From the NCBI GenBank assembly GCA_027579435.1, contig JANBPK010000996.1, positions 1 to 33,148 of the forward strand: a DNA stretch of 33,148 nucleotides, written 5' to 3'. The notes below the pieces were generated by a model that was given only the letters and a program-made list of their open reading frames with translations, did no database searches and was not told the origin of the DNA. This DNA comes from Candolleomyces eurysporus. Taxonomy: Eukaryota; Basidiomycota; Agaricomycetes; Agaricales; Psathyrellaceae. This document shows positions 8,269-18,268 of this stretch, piece after piece (the stretch's first letter is position 1; each line of letters starts with the position of its first letter). The position numbers and the translations under genes are program-made.

Positions 8269-10591
8269 ATGGCTTCGAGTTCGAAACCCAAGGAAACAGG
8301 GGGCCTCAAATCTAGGCTTCAACGCTTATTCTCCTCGTCATCCAGTGCACGAGATGACCGAGACGGTGAGCCTATCTCTCAGGATCTACTGGCCCCTGTC
8401 CAGGGGATGTCCTTGCCAGACAAGTTGAAAGGCCTCACACCATCTTCAACGGAGGAACCTCGTGCGCCCGTTGTGGGTACTCAACGACGATACACCGGAG
8501 CATTAGCATCCTCGTCAATGTTCTCGAGAGCGCGCAACTTCAATGTTGGCGGGAACATTCAGATCGACTCGTCCCAGCATGTGCATAATACTCAGGATAA
8601 ATCAATCGACGGTCTGTGCGTCCTCCATTCTTTGACCATTTCATCCGCTGACCTCATGTCGCTAAAGGTTGGAAGATGCTTTTAGACAACATGGCCCCGA
8701 ATGCTTTCTATAATTCGGCAGCGAGGTTTGACCCTCCGAAATGCGACGAAGATACTCGTGTCGAGGTGCTCAGCGAAATCACCGACTGGATCGGCGATCG
8801 GGAGAGTCCTACACGCTTGCTCTGTATGACCGGCGCTGCAGGAGCAGGCAAGTCGGCCTTGCAGCAGACCATCGCCGAACGCTGTGCCCGCTCGGGAGTC
8901 CTAGGTTGTGCAGTCTTCTTCTCTTCCCAAGACCCCACTCGAAACAATCTATCCCACATCGTACCGACTATCGCGTTTCAATTAGGTCAGCACGATCCTA
9001 CGCTCCAGGACTATATCCGGAAAGCTATCGAGAAAGACCCTCCCATCTTCANCAGAACNATCCAAACTCAGATGGATACCCTCGTCGTCCGCCCATTCGA
9101 ACAGCTTCAGGCGAATGCCGGCTTCGACGCAGGCAGGTTCCCGCACGCCGTGCTTATCGACGGCCTCGACGAATGCGCCGGCGAAGAAAGACAAGCAGAA
9201 CTGCTCTCCACCATCAAGCATTGTCTCCTCGATACCGATCTCCCCTTTCGCATTTTCATCGCCAGTCGACCGGAATGGGCCATTCGCAGTGCGCTGAACC
9301 CGGAGAGCCGAGGCTACCTCTACCCACTAGCGTATCATCTCCAACTCAGCGACAAATATAACGCGACGAAAGATATACGTCGCTACTTGTGGAGGCGGCT
9401 TCAGGACATCGGAAGTCGAAGCCACGNNCCTCGAGCACGATCCAAGTCATGGCCAACAGTGGAAGAAATCGAGAAGCTGGTTCGGGCTGCCTCCGGGCAG
9501 TTCGTGTACGCGGCGACGGTTGTCAAATATGTCTCGGAGCGCCGAAGTTCTCCGGTCGATAGGCTGCAGACGGTGGTTGACTGGACCCCAGAAGAAGGAC
9601 AGCTAGCGAGGCCATTCGAAGCTCTTGATGCTCTTTGCGCAGGCATCCTGTCCGGCGCGAAAGAGCTGTATGAGGCTGTCGACACGCATCGAGGGCGCAA
9701 CTTTTTGCTCCTTCTCAGGGCTCATCAGATCAATTCTGACGTTCGTGTCGGCCGCAGTTGGGGCGCCTACACCTTCGACGACATCCTCGACCTAGAAAGG
9801 AACGCCCATGAAGTCCTTGTTTCCGACTTACACTCTCTTGTCGTATTCCAACAAAAACTCGTATTCTCGAAACCCTTCACTGTGATGCATTTCTATCATC
9901 GGTCGTTCTCTGAATTCCTGGATAGCGAAACCCGTTCCAAGAATTTGTTCATCGCGGAAATCCAGGTTCAAGTGTTTGTTATAGAGACCTTTGTGCAAGC
10001 ATTCAATCAGGTTTCCTTAGAGTCCAGTGGGTCAATCAAAACACCTGCAATGTCTGTGTTCACTTATTCTTCAGGCAATACTCGTGTAACTTCGCGCAGT
10101 ATGCCCGATGGGGGTGCAGGGGTCGCCGCCCTCACGTTTTATTCCAACAAAGGCAATTTACTCAGTGGTCAACAAATCTTTGCTTTAGCCCACAACGATG
10201 GATGGAGAAAGCTTGATCAATTGGTACAAAAGGTAAGAAAAATTTCTTCTCATTGGAGCCCAGAGTTCCTGGTGATGATATCTGTTATTATGCGACGATT
10301 GAAGGTAAGCCCATCATCTTGGATACAAGCAAGCTCGCTGACTGTCTTCCTTCGCTGTCTGTGCAGAATGAGCTCAATGAACCCGAATTGGCAGATGCCT
10401 TGAAACCTTACTACAGCAAATGGAGGGAGATTGTTAAGACTGATCTCGTGGAGAAAAAGATGCAGTACCTCCTCAGCCATCTGCCACCGGAGGAACCGGA
10501 AGAAGGAGAAAGGCAGGAAAGGCAAGAGCCCCAGGAGGAGTCAGATTCCTCACTCACGAGGTGTAACGCTAAATTTTTCTTAAGAATCTAG
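8269..10591 (+). CDS. NLR3: NACHT-domain NTPase, complete
   Basis: A predicted 734-residue STAND NTPase, probably cytosolic, of the NLR-like class that controls self/non-self responses and cell death in fungi. Exons are 8269-8611, 8668-10304 and 10367-10591; introns 8612-8667 and 10305-10366 have GT-AG ends. Exon 1 (about 114 residues) is Ser-rich and basic, then RNFNVGGNIQIDSSQHVHN. In exon 2, Walker A GAAGAGKSA lies near residue 170, Walker B LIDGLDEC near 277, and the sensor FIASRPEW near 312. The segment SGQFVYAATVVKY is typical of mushroom NACHT proteins. The C-terminal half has no WD40, ankyrin, TPR or LRR repeats. Exon 3 gives NELNEPELADALKPYYSKW and an acidic tail. A base missing near 10553 changes the last residues to SLTRCNAKFFLRI compared with the other copies. 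Ns at 9052, 9058, 9427 and 9428 leave a few residues unknown. Confidence 0.88.
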
Positions 10592-10795
10592 CCCGATAAT
10601 TCTTGCGTTTCATGTGCGGCTTCGAAGTTTCCCAGCGATTTAGAGTGTTGTCTGCTACGTTCAGAACTGAGTAAAAGTTACCCGTCGCACATCTTCTCAA
10701 AGCTTGAACGACAACGGTAAGCTGTAATCATCAGTATTCTGCATCGTTTGCTGTCCAAATTATCTTGCCCATTGTGACTGCGCCTGGAAAAACTT
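10592..10795 (-). pseudogene. NLR3 3' flank and C-terminal piece of family X, copy C
   Basis: After the NLR 3' flank the minus strand encodes GAVTMGKIIWTANDAEY and a stop (about 10730-10795), the conserved C-terminus of family X. Upstream of it on the minus strand the sequence switches abruptly, near 10792, to an internal P450 exon, so this is a breakpoint between two gene fragments. Confidence 0.45.
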
Positions 10796-11600
10796 TGATC
10801 GATGCAGTTCGGACTCACGGAGTTTCTCTTCGCGACATTGAACGGTTCATGAAGAAGCCTGCGATTCATCTGCGCTACCTCCCAAAAGTGTCTCTTGGAA
10901 CCAGGCAGGAATATGCCTCAGATTCGGGAAGGTGTCGACTAAGTATTCCCCGGGAGTTCTGGCAGTTGCAAACGGGGTAAACGACGTCTCGGCCTCTTGA
11001 ATTTGAGCTATGTTGTGCACAAGCCCGTATGCCGTCCACATATGGATGGTAGCAAGGAAGTTCATGTTTCAAATTCAGTAAATCACCAACGTACGAGTGG
11101 AGATGCTTTATAAAGTCACTGAGATATGTTTTCAGCCTTCGTAACAAAGCATTCCTCTCTTCGCACATGACCGGGTGATATTGTCCGACAGCATGGCGAT
11201 TAACGTATTGGTGAAAGGCACGATGCTGGCGTCTCCACTCGAGGCCGTATTGCATGAAGACAAACCAGTCAAGATTCATCCTATGAAATGCAAATGTCAG
11301 TAAAGAGGCTATCATTGCGGTGCTTTGCCATCGACGTCACTCACCTCTCTATCAAAGGCCAGACGGTCAATTTGAATTCCCTTCCCACTTTTCGAACAAA
11401 TCTACCGCCCGTCGTCGAGAGCCGAGAATCGGGATTCGGCACCTCCAGCAGAGGATATCGTCTGAGGGTCATGAGCAATCAAAACCACCTACAAGTGTTG
11501 GAGACTCACCATACTCCTCGCAACGTTCGTGATACCCTTCCCAATGTCGAACTTTGGGGAGCTTTTGCTCAATGGTGAAGCTGGTCTGAAGAAAATCACG
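10796..11600 (-). pseudogene. Relic of the first four P450 exons (copy C)
   Basis: The minus strand shows the end of exon 1 (KGYHERCEEYG then gtgagt), a damaged exon 2 (ILGSRRRAVDLFEKWEG and then stops), exon 3 (MNLDWFVFMQYGLEWRRQHR to LLRRLKTYLSDFIKHLHS) and exon 4 (NFLATIH, AYGLVHNIAQIQEAETSF to LHEPFNVAKRNS). The part with I helix, ExxR and haem site is missing, the opposite of copies A, B and D. The acceptor AG before exon 4 is lost (aacatg in place of gtaag). The donor after exon 4 is a normal gtgagt, whereas the intact gene has gcgagt there. Confidence 0.75.
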
Positions 11601-11609
11601 TTAAAATGA

Positions 11610-12110
11610 CAAGGAGATCCGTGCGGTCAAACTCTAGATAGGTTACATCAACAGATACTTCGCTCTTTTCAGCTCCTCAGCACCCTGGACCGTTTGACGG
11701 AGGGACTCCTACGCAAGTGGGTCGAATGTACCGGTCTATGCTGTGAAGAACAGAGCCAGCTGAGACGCTGATGATTTCGACAACCTGCAGGTGAGCTCAT
11801 GCATAAGGGGGACTTGTGGGTCGATGAGGCGCCATCGAGTATGAGATGGGCTAAATTATTCGGAATTGCGAAATCGGCGATATATTCTGCATGGCCTCCC
11901 GCATGCGAAGAGGGGGACGGAGGGCATCCTGTGGTCCGGTAACTTGCTCAATGAAAGCGGTGAGGGTATGCGGTGTTGCCCTATCTTTCAGACTGATGTT
12001 CGGGCGTAAGAGACCAGGGGTGCGAGTGAATTTGGAGCAGATGGGTCAGACAAACAACCCGTGTGAGGTCGCAATGTTCAACTAGACACTCGGGGGTCAA
12101 CGTTCAACCG
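11610..12110 (-). pseudogene. 5' part of family X, copy C
   Basis: The minus strand has LQVVEIISVSAGSVLHSIDRYIRPT and then, after a frameshift, VSVDVTYLEFDRTDLL, both matching copy E (21079-21405). Farther out, about 11900-12045, the DNA still matches the region upstream of copy E (tgcgaagag, gtaagagaccaggggtgcgagtgaattt). Together with 10730-10795 this shows that a P450 fragment lies between the two ends of one family X gene. Function unknown. Confidence 0.4.
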
Positions 12111-12254
12111 CCGTCGTTATTTTGAACCTGAGAACAGGCGTACCTAAAAAAAAGAGTATGGTCTGTTTCTTGTTCCGCTTCTAAATAAACATCAAGAAGC
12201 GAGTTTCGAAGAAAACGGGTCTATGGATACCTAAACAGCCGGCTAGCTCCTTTC
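12111..12254. other. Unassigned spacer before NLR4
   Basis: No reading frame or repeat was recognised in this stretch. It contains an A-rich run (ctaaaaaaaagag). Unlike NLR2, NLR3 and NLR5, NLR4 has no YIF1 leader repeat here. Confidence 0.4.
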
Positions 12255-12451
12255 ACTTTCCATGGAGCTGCATTTCGCTGCAATTGAGGTTATTTCGACC
12301 TCCCGAGTTCCAATTCCTCCGCTATCTGACATGGTGCCTGGATGAGCGCTAGAGGAAAAGCGATGCTCAGGGACCGAGCGTGGGTACAAAGTGGCTTCCT
12401 CTCTGCCTCGATGGCACTCAGCTAACCCTGGCTCTTCCCTGCGTCACGGCG
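12255..12451 (+). promoter_or_regulatory. Conserved NLR4 upstream block
   Basis: It begins with cactttccatggagctgcat, then catttcgctgc and the island agggaccgagcgtgggtac, directly followed by the NLR4 start at 12452. The block is retained although the sequence farther upstream is unrelated to that of NLR2, NLR3 and NLR5, which supports a regulatory or 5' UTR role. Confidence 0.5.
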
Positions 12452-14780
12452 ATGGCCTCGAGTTCAAAACCCAAGAAAACAGGGCGACTCAGATCTAGGC
12501 TTAAAAGCTTATTCTCCTCGTCATCCAGTGCACGAGATGGCGAGCCTGCCGCTCAAGATCTACAGGCCACTGTCCAGGAGCCGTCCTTGCCAGACAACTC
12601 GAAAGGGCTCACACCATCTTCGGCAGAGGAACCTCGTGCGCCTGTTGTCGGCCCCCAACGAGGATACACCAGACCAATTACCGAGGATGTGCCCTCATCC
12701 ACGGGACCATCAGCTTCCATGTCAATGTTCTCCGGGGCGCACCACTTCAATGTTGGCGGAAACGTTCATATAGGCTCGTCTCAGTGTGTGCATAATGTTC
12801 AAGATAAATCGATAGACGGTATACGCATCCGATGTTGTTTGATCCATTTCATCCACTTACCCTACGGCGCTAAAGGTTGGAAGATGCTGCTAGAGAACAT
12901 AGCGCCAAATGCTTTTTATAATTCAGCAGCAAGGTTTGACCCTCCGAAATGTGACGAAGATACCCGCGTCGAGGTGATCAGCGAAATTATGGATTGGATC
13001 GGCGATCGGGAGGGTTTTCAACGCTTGCTCTGCATGACTGGCGCTGCAGGAGCAGGCAAGTCGGCCTTACAGCAGACGATCGCCGAACGTTGTGCCGACT
13101 CGGGAATCCTAGGCTGCGCAATCTTCTTCTCTTCCCAAGATCCCACTCGAAACGATCTATCCCGTATAGTACCGACTATCGCGTTTCAATTAGGACAGCA
13201 CGATCCTACGCTCCAAGACTACATCAGGAAGGCTATCGAAAAGGACCCTCCCATCTTCACCAGAACCATCCGAACTCAAATGGATACCCTCGTCGTCCGC
13301 CCATTCAAACAGCTTCAGGCGAATGCCGGTTTCGACCCTGACAGTTTCCCGCATGCCGTGCTTATCGACGGCCTCGACGAATGTACCGGTGAAGAAAGAC
13401 AAGAAGAACTGCTCTCCACCATCAAGCATTGTCTCCTCAATAACGATCTCCCCTTTCGCATTTTTATCGCCAGTCGACCAGAATGGGCCATTCGCAGTGC
13501 GCTCAACTCGGAGACCGAGGGTTACCTCCACCCATTAGCGTATCATATTCGACTCAGCGACAAGTATGACGCGACGGATGATATACGTCGCTACCTGTGG
13601 TGGCGGCTTCAAGGTATTGGACGTCGAAGCCACGACCCTCGAGCGCGATCCCAATCATGGCCCACAGCGGAAGATATCGAGAAGCTGGTTTGGGCTGCGT
13701 CCGGGCAGTTCGTGTACGCGGCGACGGTTGTCAAATATGTCTCGGAGCGCCGAAGTTCTCCGGTCGATAGGCTCCAGACAGTTGTTGACTGGACTCCGAA
13801 GGAAGGACAGCTCGCGAGGCCATTCGAAGCTCTCGATGTGCTCTATGCGAGTATCCTGTCTGCCGCGAAAGAGTCGTATGAAGCCGTCGACACGCATCGA
13901 GGGCGCAACTTTTTGCTCCTTCTCAGGGCTCATCACATCAATTCTGGCAATGCCAGTGGTGTCTGCGCGAAGTGGGACGCTCACACTTTCGATGAGATCC
14001 TCAACCTAGAAAGAAATGCTCATGAAGTCCTTGTTTCCGACTTACACTCTCTTGTCATACTCCATCAAGACTCCGACTTCTGGCGAACCTGCATCAATAT
14101 GCATTTCTATCACCGATCGTTCTCTGAATTCTTGGATAGCGTAACTCGTTCCAAGAACTTGTTCATCCCAGCAATCCAGGTTAAAGTTTATGTTTCAGAG
14201 ACGATTATGCAAGAATTCAATCGGTTTTCCTTAGAGCTCAGTGAGTCGATCAAAATACCTGCGATGTCTGTGTTCACTTATTCTTCAGGCAGTACTCGTG
14301 CAACTTCACACAGTATGTCCCATGGGATTGCAGTGGTCGCCCTCGCGTTGTATTCCGACAAAGGCAACTTACTCAGTGGTCAACAAATCCTTGATTTAGC
14401 CCACAACGATGGATGGAGAAAGTTTGATCAATTGGTACAAAAGAGATCTATAGTTTTTCCCTGGGGCCCTGAGTTTCTGGCGATGATATCTGTCATTATG
14501 CGACGATTGAAAGTAAGCCCACCGTCTTGGATACAAGGAAGCTCGCTGACTGTCTTCTTCGCTACCTGTGCAGAATGAACTCAACGAACCCGGACTGGCA
14601 GATGCCTTGAAACCTTACTACGACAAATGGAGGAAGCTCGTTAAGACCCATTTCGTGGAGAACGGGTGGGAGTCCCATCTCAGTATTCTGCTGCCGGAGG
14701 AACCGGATGAAGGAGAAAGAGAGGAAGTCCAAGAGCCCCAGGAGGAGTCGGATTCCTCAGTTCACGAGGTGTTACGCTGA
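12452..14780 (+). CDS. NLR4: NACHT-domain NTPase, complete
   Basis: A predicted 736-residue NACHT protein. Exons are 12452-12818, 12876-14512 and 14574-14780. The first intron (12819-12875, 57 nt) has no stop and keeps the frame, so a retained-intron form 19 residues longer is also open. Exon 1 (about 122 residues) starts MASSSKPKKTGRLRSRLKSL and ends HHFNVGGNVHIGSSQCVHN, with His where most copies have Gln. Walker A GAAGAGKSA lies near residue 178, Walker B LIDGLDEC near 285, and the sensor FIASRPEW follows. After RAHHINS there is a stretch (GNASGVCAKWDAHTFD) that differs strongly between copies. The acidic C-terminus ends DSSVHEVLR. There is no frameshift and no N. This and NLR3 are the best candidates for working genes. 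Confidence 0.9.
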
Positions 14781-15389
14781 ATTTATCCTCTTAATAAAAC
14801 ATTTAATTCGTGCATTTTAAGTGCGCCTTCCAAAGTTCCCGAGCGATTTAAAGTGCTGTCTGGCTACGTCCAACACTGAGTAGAGGTTGCCCGTCGCAGA
14901 CCTTCTCAACGCTTGAATGACGACGGTAAGCTGTAATCATCGGTATTCTGCATGGATTGCTGTCCAAATTATCTTGCCCATCGCGACTGCGCCTAGGGCT
15001 TTAACTACCTTTGTCGTCTTCGTCCCCGCCTTCACCTTTCCCCATTTGTCGTGTCCGTTTCCGTCTTTGACCTCTACCAGGTGCCAGTACAGTCACAGAG
15101 TACAACTTGCCTGCATACAAGTGAGCCCAGAGTTTAAAGGAGAAAACAAACAGCTGGGTAGTATTGCAGGCTACATCGACCTCGAGAAGATAAACCTGTA
15201 AATAATTTACTGGGACAGAAACTACCCATAGATGTCCAGGAGATCCGTGCAGTCAAGCTCTGGATTGGCTATATCAACCGATACTCCGATCTTTCTTGGC
15301 CCTTCAGCAACCCGGACTGTTTTGACCAAGCAACTCTCGAGCAAAGTGGGCCGGCCTGTAATTGACTCTCGGACTCTTGCGGCAATCGT
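14781..15389 (-). pseudogene. Family X relic, copy D
   Basis: The minus strand has LLESCLVKTVRVAEGPRKI and VSVDIANPELDCTDLLDIYG (15222-15360). A piece VYLLEVD follows an acceptor ttacag, and then a C-terminal exon with VKDGNGHDKWGKVKA and GKIIWTAIHAEYR and stop near 14940. Lengths between these pieces differ by one or two bases from copy E, so no continuous model fits and I call it a relic. The 5' end of the frame is antisense to an NLR tail fragment at 15390-15470, a sign of a recombination junction. Positions 14781-14890 are the NLR4 3' flank. Confidence 0.45.
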
Positions 15390-15480
15390 CAGCGCGAAGA
15401 GCGAGACTGGGAGGAATGGGAAGAGCCCAGGAGGAGTCTGATTTTTCAACTGACGAAGTGTTACGCTAAATTTATCTTCA
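15390..15480 (+). pseudogene. Extra NLR exon 3 tail fragment (D1)
   Basis: Similar to fragment B1 (5256-5345): the end of an NLR exon 3 with gggaggaatgggaagagcc, the eagle-eyed common tail ggaggagtctga and the NLR 3' flank. Nothing of the NACHT exon precedes it. Confidence 0.5.
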
Positions 15481-15549
15481 TAATCGAGCCATTTTATTCG
15501 TGCATTTCATCTGCCGGCTCAGTCCTCCAGCAAGCTAAAGTGCTATCTA

Positions 15550-15880
15550 ATTACGTCCGGAAATGAGTGGAGGTGGTCCCTCGCAGATCTTCTCAAAGCT
15601 CGAACAACGACGCTTCGCTGTAATCATTAGTACGCCGCATCTGTTGCTATCCAATTTTCCTTGGACATCACGACTGCCTTCTATGCAGAATGAACTCAAA
15701 TAACCCGGATTGGCGGATGATTTGAAATGTTATTACGACAAATGGAGGAATCTCATTAAGAACATTTTCGTGAAGCAGAAGGAGGACCTCAGGTTTCTGC
15801 CACTAGAGGAACCGGAAGAGAGAAGGGGAAGAGCCTCACGATTCCTCGGCTCACTCATTGTTATACTTTTCTCTTGTAAT
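15550..15880 (+). pseudogene. Second orphan NLR exon 3 (D2) with a family X end in front
   Basis: Positions 15680-15880 read like exon 3 after an acceptor atgcag: NELK, a TAA stop, then PGLADDLKCYYDKWRNLIK and a shortened acidic tail. Upstream (about 15560-15675, minus strand) stands a family X C-terminus ending in WIATDAAY and stop. The arrangement matches 5440-5756, so both came from one duplicated ancestor. Confidence 0.55.
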
Positions 15881-15980
15881 TTCATCCATGTATTTCATCT
15901 GCAGGTTCAGTCCTCCAGCAAGTTAGAGTGCTATCCGGCTACGTCTAGGCTCCAGAGCTGAGTACCCCCCAAAAATTTCC

Positions 15981-16424
15981 CTAAACGACCAGAGATTCGC
16001 CCAGGTCTTAGTTTAATATCACATTCGAATGGGAGGAGCTGACTGAAGTTCGGATAATGCAATTAGTGCCAAGCAACAGGGATAGTAAGTTGCCGACGCA
16101 CGCCGCGGTAGGATGATTCCTACATTTCGATTCCAAGTGAACAGAGTTTCCCGCTCCATCCTTCGGCTGTGCAATGTCGAAGGTAGCGGGAATTGGCGAA
16201 GCAAGAACGAAAATTGCGTCATTACTGAAATGGCGACCAGGGCAAATCTTTCCAATGAAGGCTAAGTCAGGCGGAGAAGGATTAAAAGTGAGGCCCACGG
16301 CTTACCGACGTCCATGCTCAAACGCAGCGCACTCTGAGTTCTTCCTATCCTTCAAAAATTGCTCGGGGACGAATCCGAATGGGCAATCAGACACTTCAGG
16401 GTCATGTATTATTGCCCTCCTATC
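15981..16424 (-). pseudogene. Relic of the last three P450 exons (copy D)
   Basis: Same structure as copy B: it starts at AIIHDPEVSDCPFGFVPEQFL, then the haem exon (AFEHGRR, where the usual FG is altered), an intron with gtaagc, ICPGRHFSNDAIFVLASPI, and a last exon with LLPFECDIKLRPG. A two-base deletion in the last exon shifts the end, and part of the haem exon is shortened (DRKNSECAAFEHG). It abuts the YIF1 stop codon at 16430. Confidence 0.75.
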
Positions 16425-16429
16425 CCATG

Positions 16430-17794
16430 CTAGGCTGTAGGCAACCTCACCAACGCCGCCATATACACGATCTGCGAAACAGCCTCCAAGAACAAGAACG
16501 TAATCCTGCTTCTCCACTGTGCGGGATTGACAGCCGTCGTCGTCGTCGCACCGCTAATGCTCGATATCGAAATCGACGGGTCAGGTAGGACGACAGATCG
16601 CAGAAACCTCAACTGTATCACGAAAGAAAAAAATGACATCGTCAGCACAGGAACAGTGGCAATTGAAGAAAAACGGAGAAGAGTGAGGGAGAGGAAACTC
16701 ACCAAGAAAAACGCATTCGCCAAAAANCGCATAAACGAACACAACACTCCAAAGCGCGCCCCCAATCCCAACAAAGCCCGCCGCAATCGCGAATATCACC
16801 TCGACAAACTTGTACCCCGAATACGCGAAAATATCGACAAACTGGCTGCTGCCCTGGATATTGAGGATGTAGCAACCGAGTTTGACGAACAGAAAGTCGA
16901 AGAGGACGACGAGCGTGGCGCGGGAGGCGCTCTCGCCCAGGATTTGCGGGCGGAAGCCGGGTCCGTTAAGCCCAGCGTGGAGGCCGGTAAGGAGGATGTA
17001 GATTACGATCGCCANGGCTGTCAGAAGCAGATGAGTGAGCCAGTTAATTGGTAACAGGCAGTAAGAGTTAGATGAGGCAACGTACCAGGAATGTAGAGGC
17101 TGGGCTGTTAATATCGTCTCGAGGGGGTTGACATTCGTGTTGACCGTGCTCTGTCCGTCGTGTCCGTCTCGCCCAGCGTTTGTGAAGCCAGGGGAAGAGC
17201 ACGAGGTTGATCTTGTGCATCACGTATGAGTTGGAGACGTTGAAGTGGTGTTTCGCGGTCGTTGAGGGGAAGATAACCCCGAACTATAGTTGATGAAAGC
17301 GTCGGTCAGTAAGAGAGCTTATACTTGGATTCAGAAGGGAAAGGTGAGTGGTCGGTGGGCAGCAAGTGCATAGCGCCCAATATAACACAAAATCCATCTA
17401 TCCCATCCCAAAGAAAGGAACAAGGAAACAACTAAAAGCCACACTCACGTTCTTCTGAACATAATCCTGCCCAGCCTGAACCGTACTATGCCCAAGCTGT
17501 ATCCCAAGCTGCGTAGCAGCATTATTAATCTCCCAAGCCCCAAAATCAGGTTGTTACGCTGCCCCATACGGGCCCTGCTCTCCTCGCTGCTGCGGGTGTT
17601 GCGGCCCTCCCCCNAATACTCCCCTGAGGTACCGCGTACTGGCCCCCTTGTTGTTGCGGAGGCAGATGATTATGCGAAGGAGCCCGGAATGCCCTGGCGT
17701 ATGCAGGGACATACGGAGGTCCTCCTGCAGCTAGGTTGTTGGTGGCGTGGCCTTGGGGAGTGCAAAGAATTAGCGGGAGCGCGAATTCAACCAT
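16430..17794 (-). pseudogene. YIF1: YIF1-like gene, degraded copy D
   Basis: The C-terminal half is well preserved on the minus strand: DINSPSLYIPG before an intron (about 17017-17085). The membrane region AIVIYILLTGLHAGLNGPGF follows, then ESASRATLVVLFDFLFVKLG, DIFAYSGYKFVEVIFAIAAG, an intron near 16640-16720, and LRFLRSVVLPD to VYMAALVRLPTA and a TAG at 16430-16432. The N-terminal half is broken. The Pro/Gln-rich region is open only from about 17794 with an unrelated start, and frameshifts follow PPQQQGGQYAVPQGS. Ns at 16727, 17015 and 17614 disturb the frame. The YSGYK motif and the pre-membrane LYIP motif match the Yif1/Hrf1 family as I remember it. Confidence 0.65.
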
Positions 17795-18057
17795 GATTAT
17801 ATGCGAATATTCTGGGCTGATTGTAGAAATACCTCAAGATTATCCGCGGCGCGATCTCTGATTGTTTGCGCTGTGAAGGGATTCAAAGGCTGGTCGTTTG
17901 GTGTCGTGTCGTTGGCGATTTGATGTCAGAGTGACACGCTGACGCTGTCTGGCGCTTGAGGCCGTTGGCTTTGGCAATAAATGCGTACAAAGCTGAACAG
18001 GCGCCCATTCTTCAAGGTCAACCGTCCAGAACTCACCCAGGATTGCGGCTACCTCCT
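17795..18057. repeat. Unassigned stretch and leader repeat (copy 3 of 3) before NLR5
   Basis: Positions 17795-17871 match nothing else in the window and mark the place where the YIF1 start was lost. From 17872 (tgaagggattcaaaggctggtcg) to 18057 the DNA matches the leader repeats at 2134-2427 and 7787-8061 with more differences. Confidence 0.55.
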
Positions 18058-18268
18058 CTCACTATCCATGACAATGCATCTCGCTATAATTTGCGTCCGA
18101 GTTTATATCGACCTCCTGCGGTTCTGATTCCTCCAATGTCTGATATGGGTGTCTAGATGAGCGCTAGGGAAAAGCGGTGCTCATGGACCGAGCGTGGGTA
18201 CGGAGTGGCCTTTTGTCTACCTCAATGGCATCCGACCCTCAGCCAGCTCTCGCTCTTACAATACGAAG
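18058..18268 (+). promoter_or_regulatory. Conserved NLR5 upstream block
   Basis: More diverged than in the other copies (cactatccatgacaatgcatctcgct), but the islands aaaagcggtgctcatggac and cgagcgtgggtac are retained before the ATG at 18269. Confidence 0.45.

Noticed and set aside
14917..15201. Plus-strand frames behind NLR genes (MTTVSCNHRYSA...)
   Set aside because: Also repeated, but their ends do not coincide among copies, whereas the minus-strand reading has a common stop and C-terminus. The minus-strand family X explanation is better.
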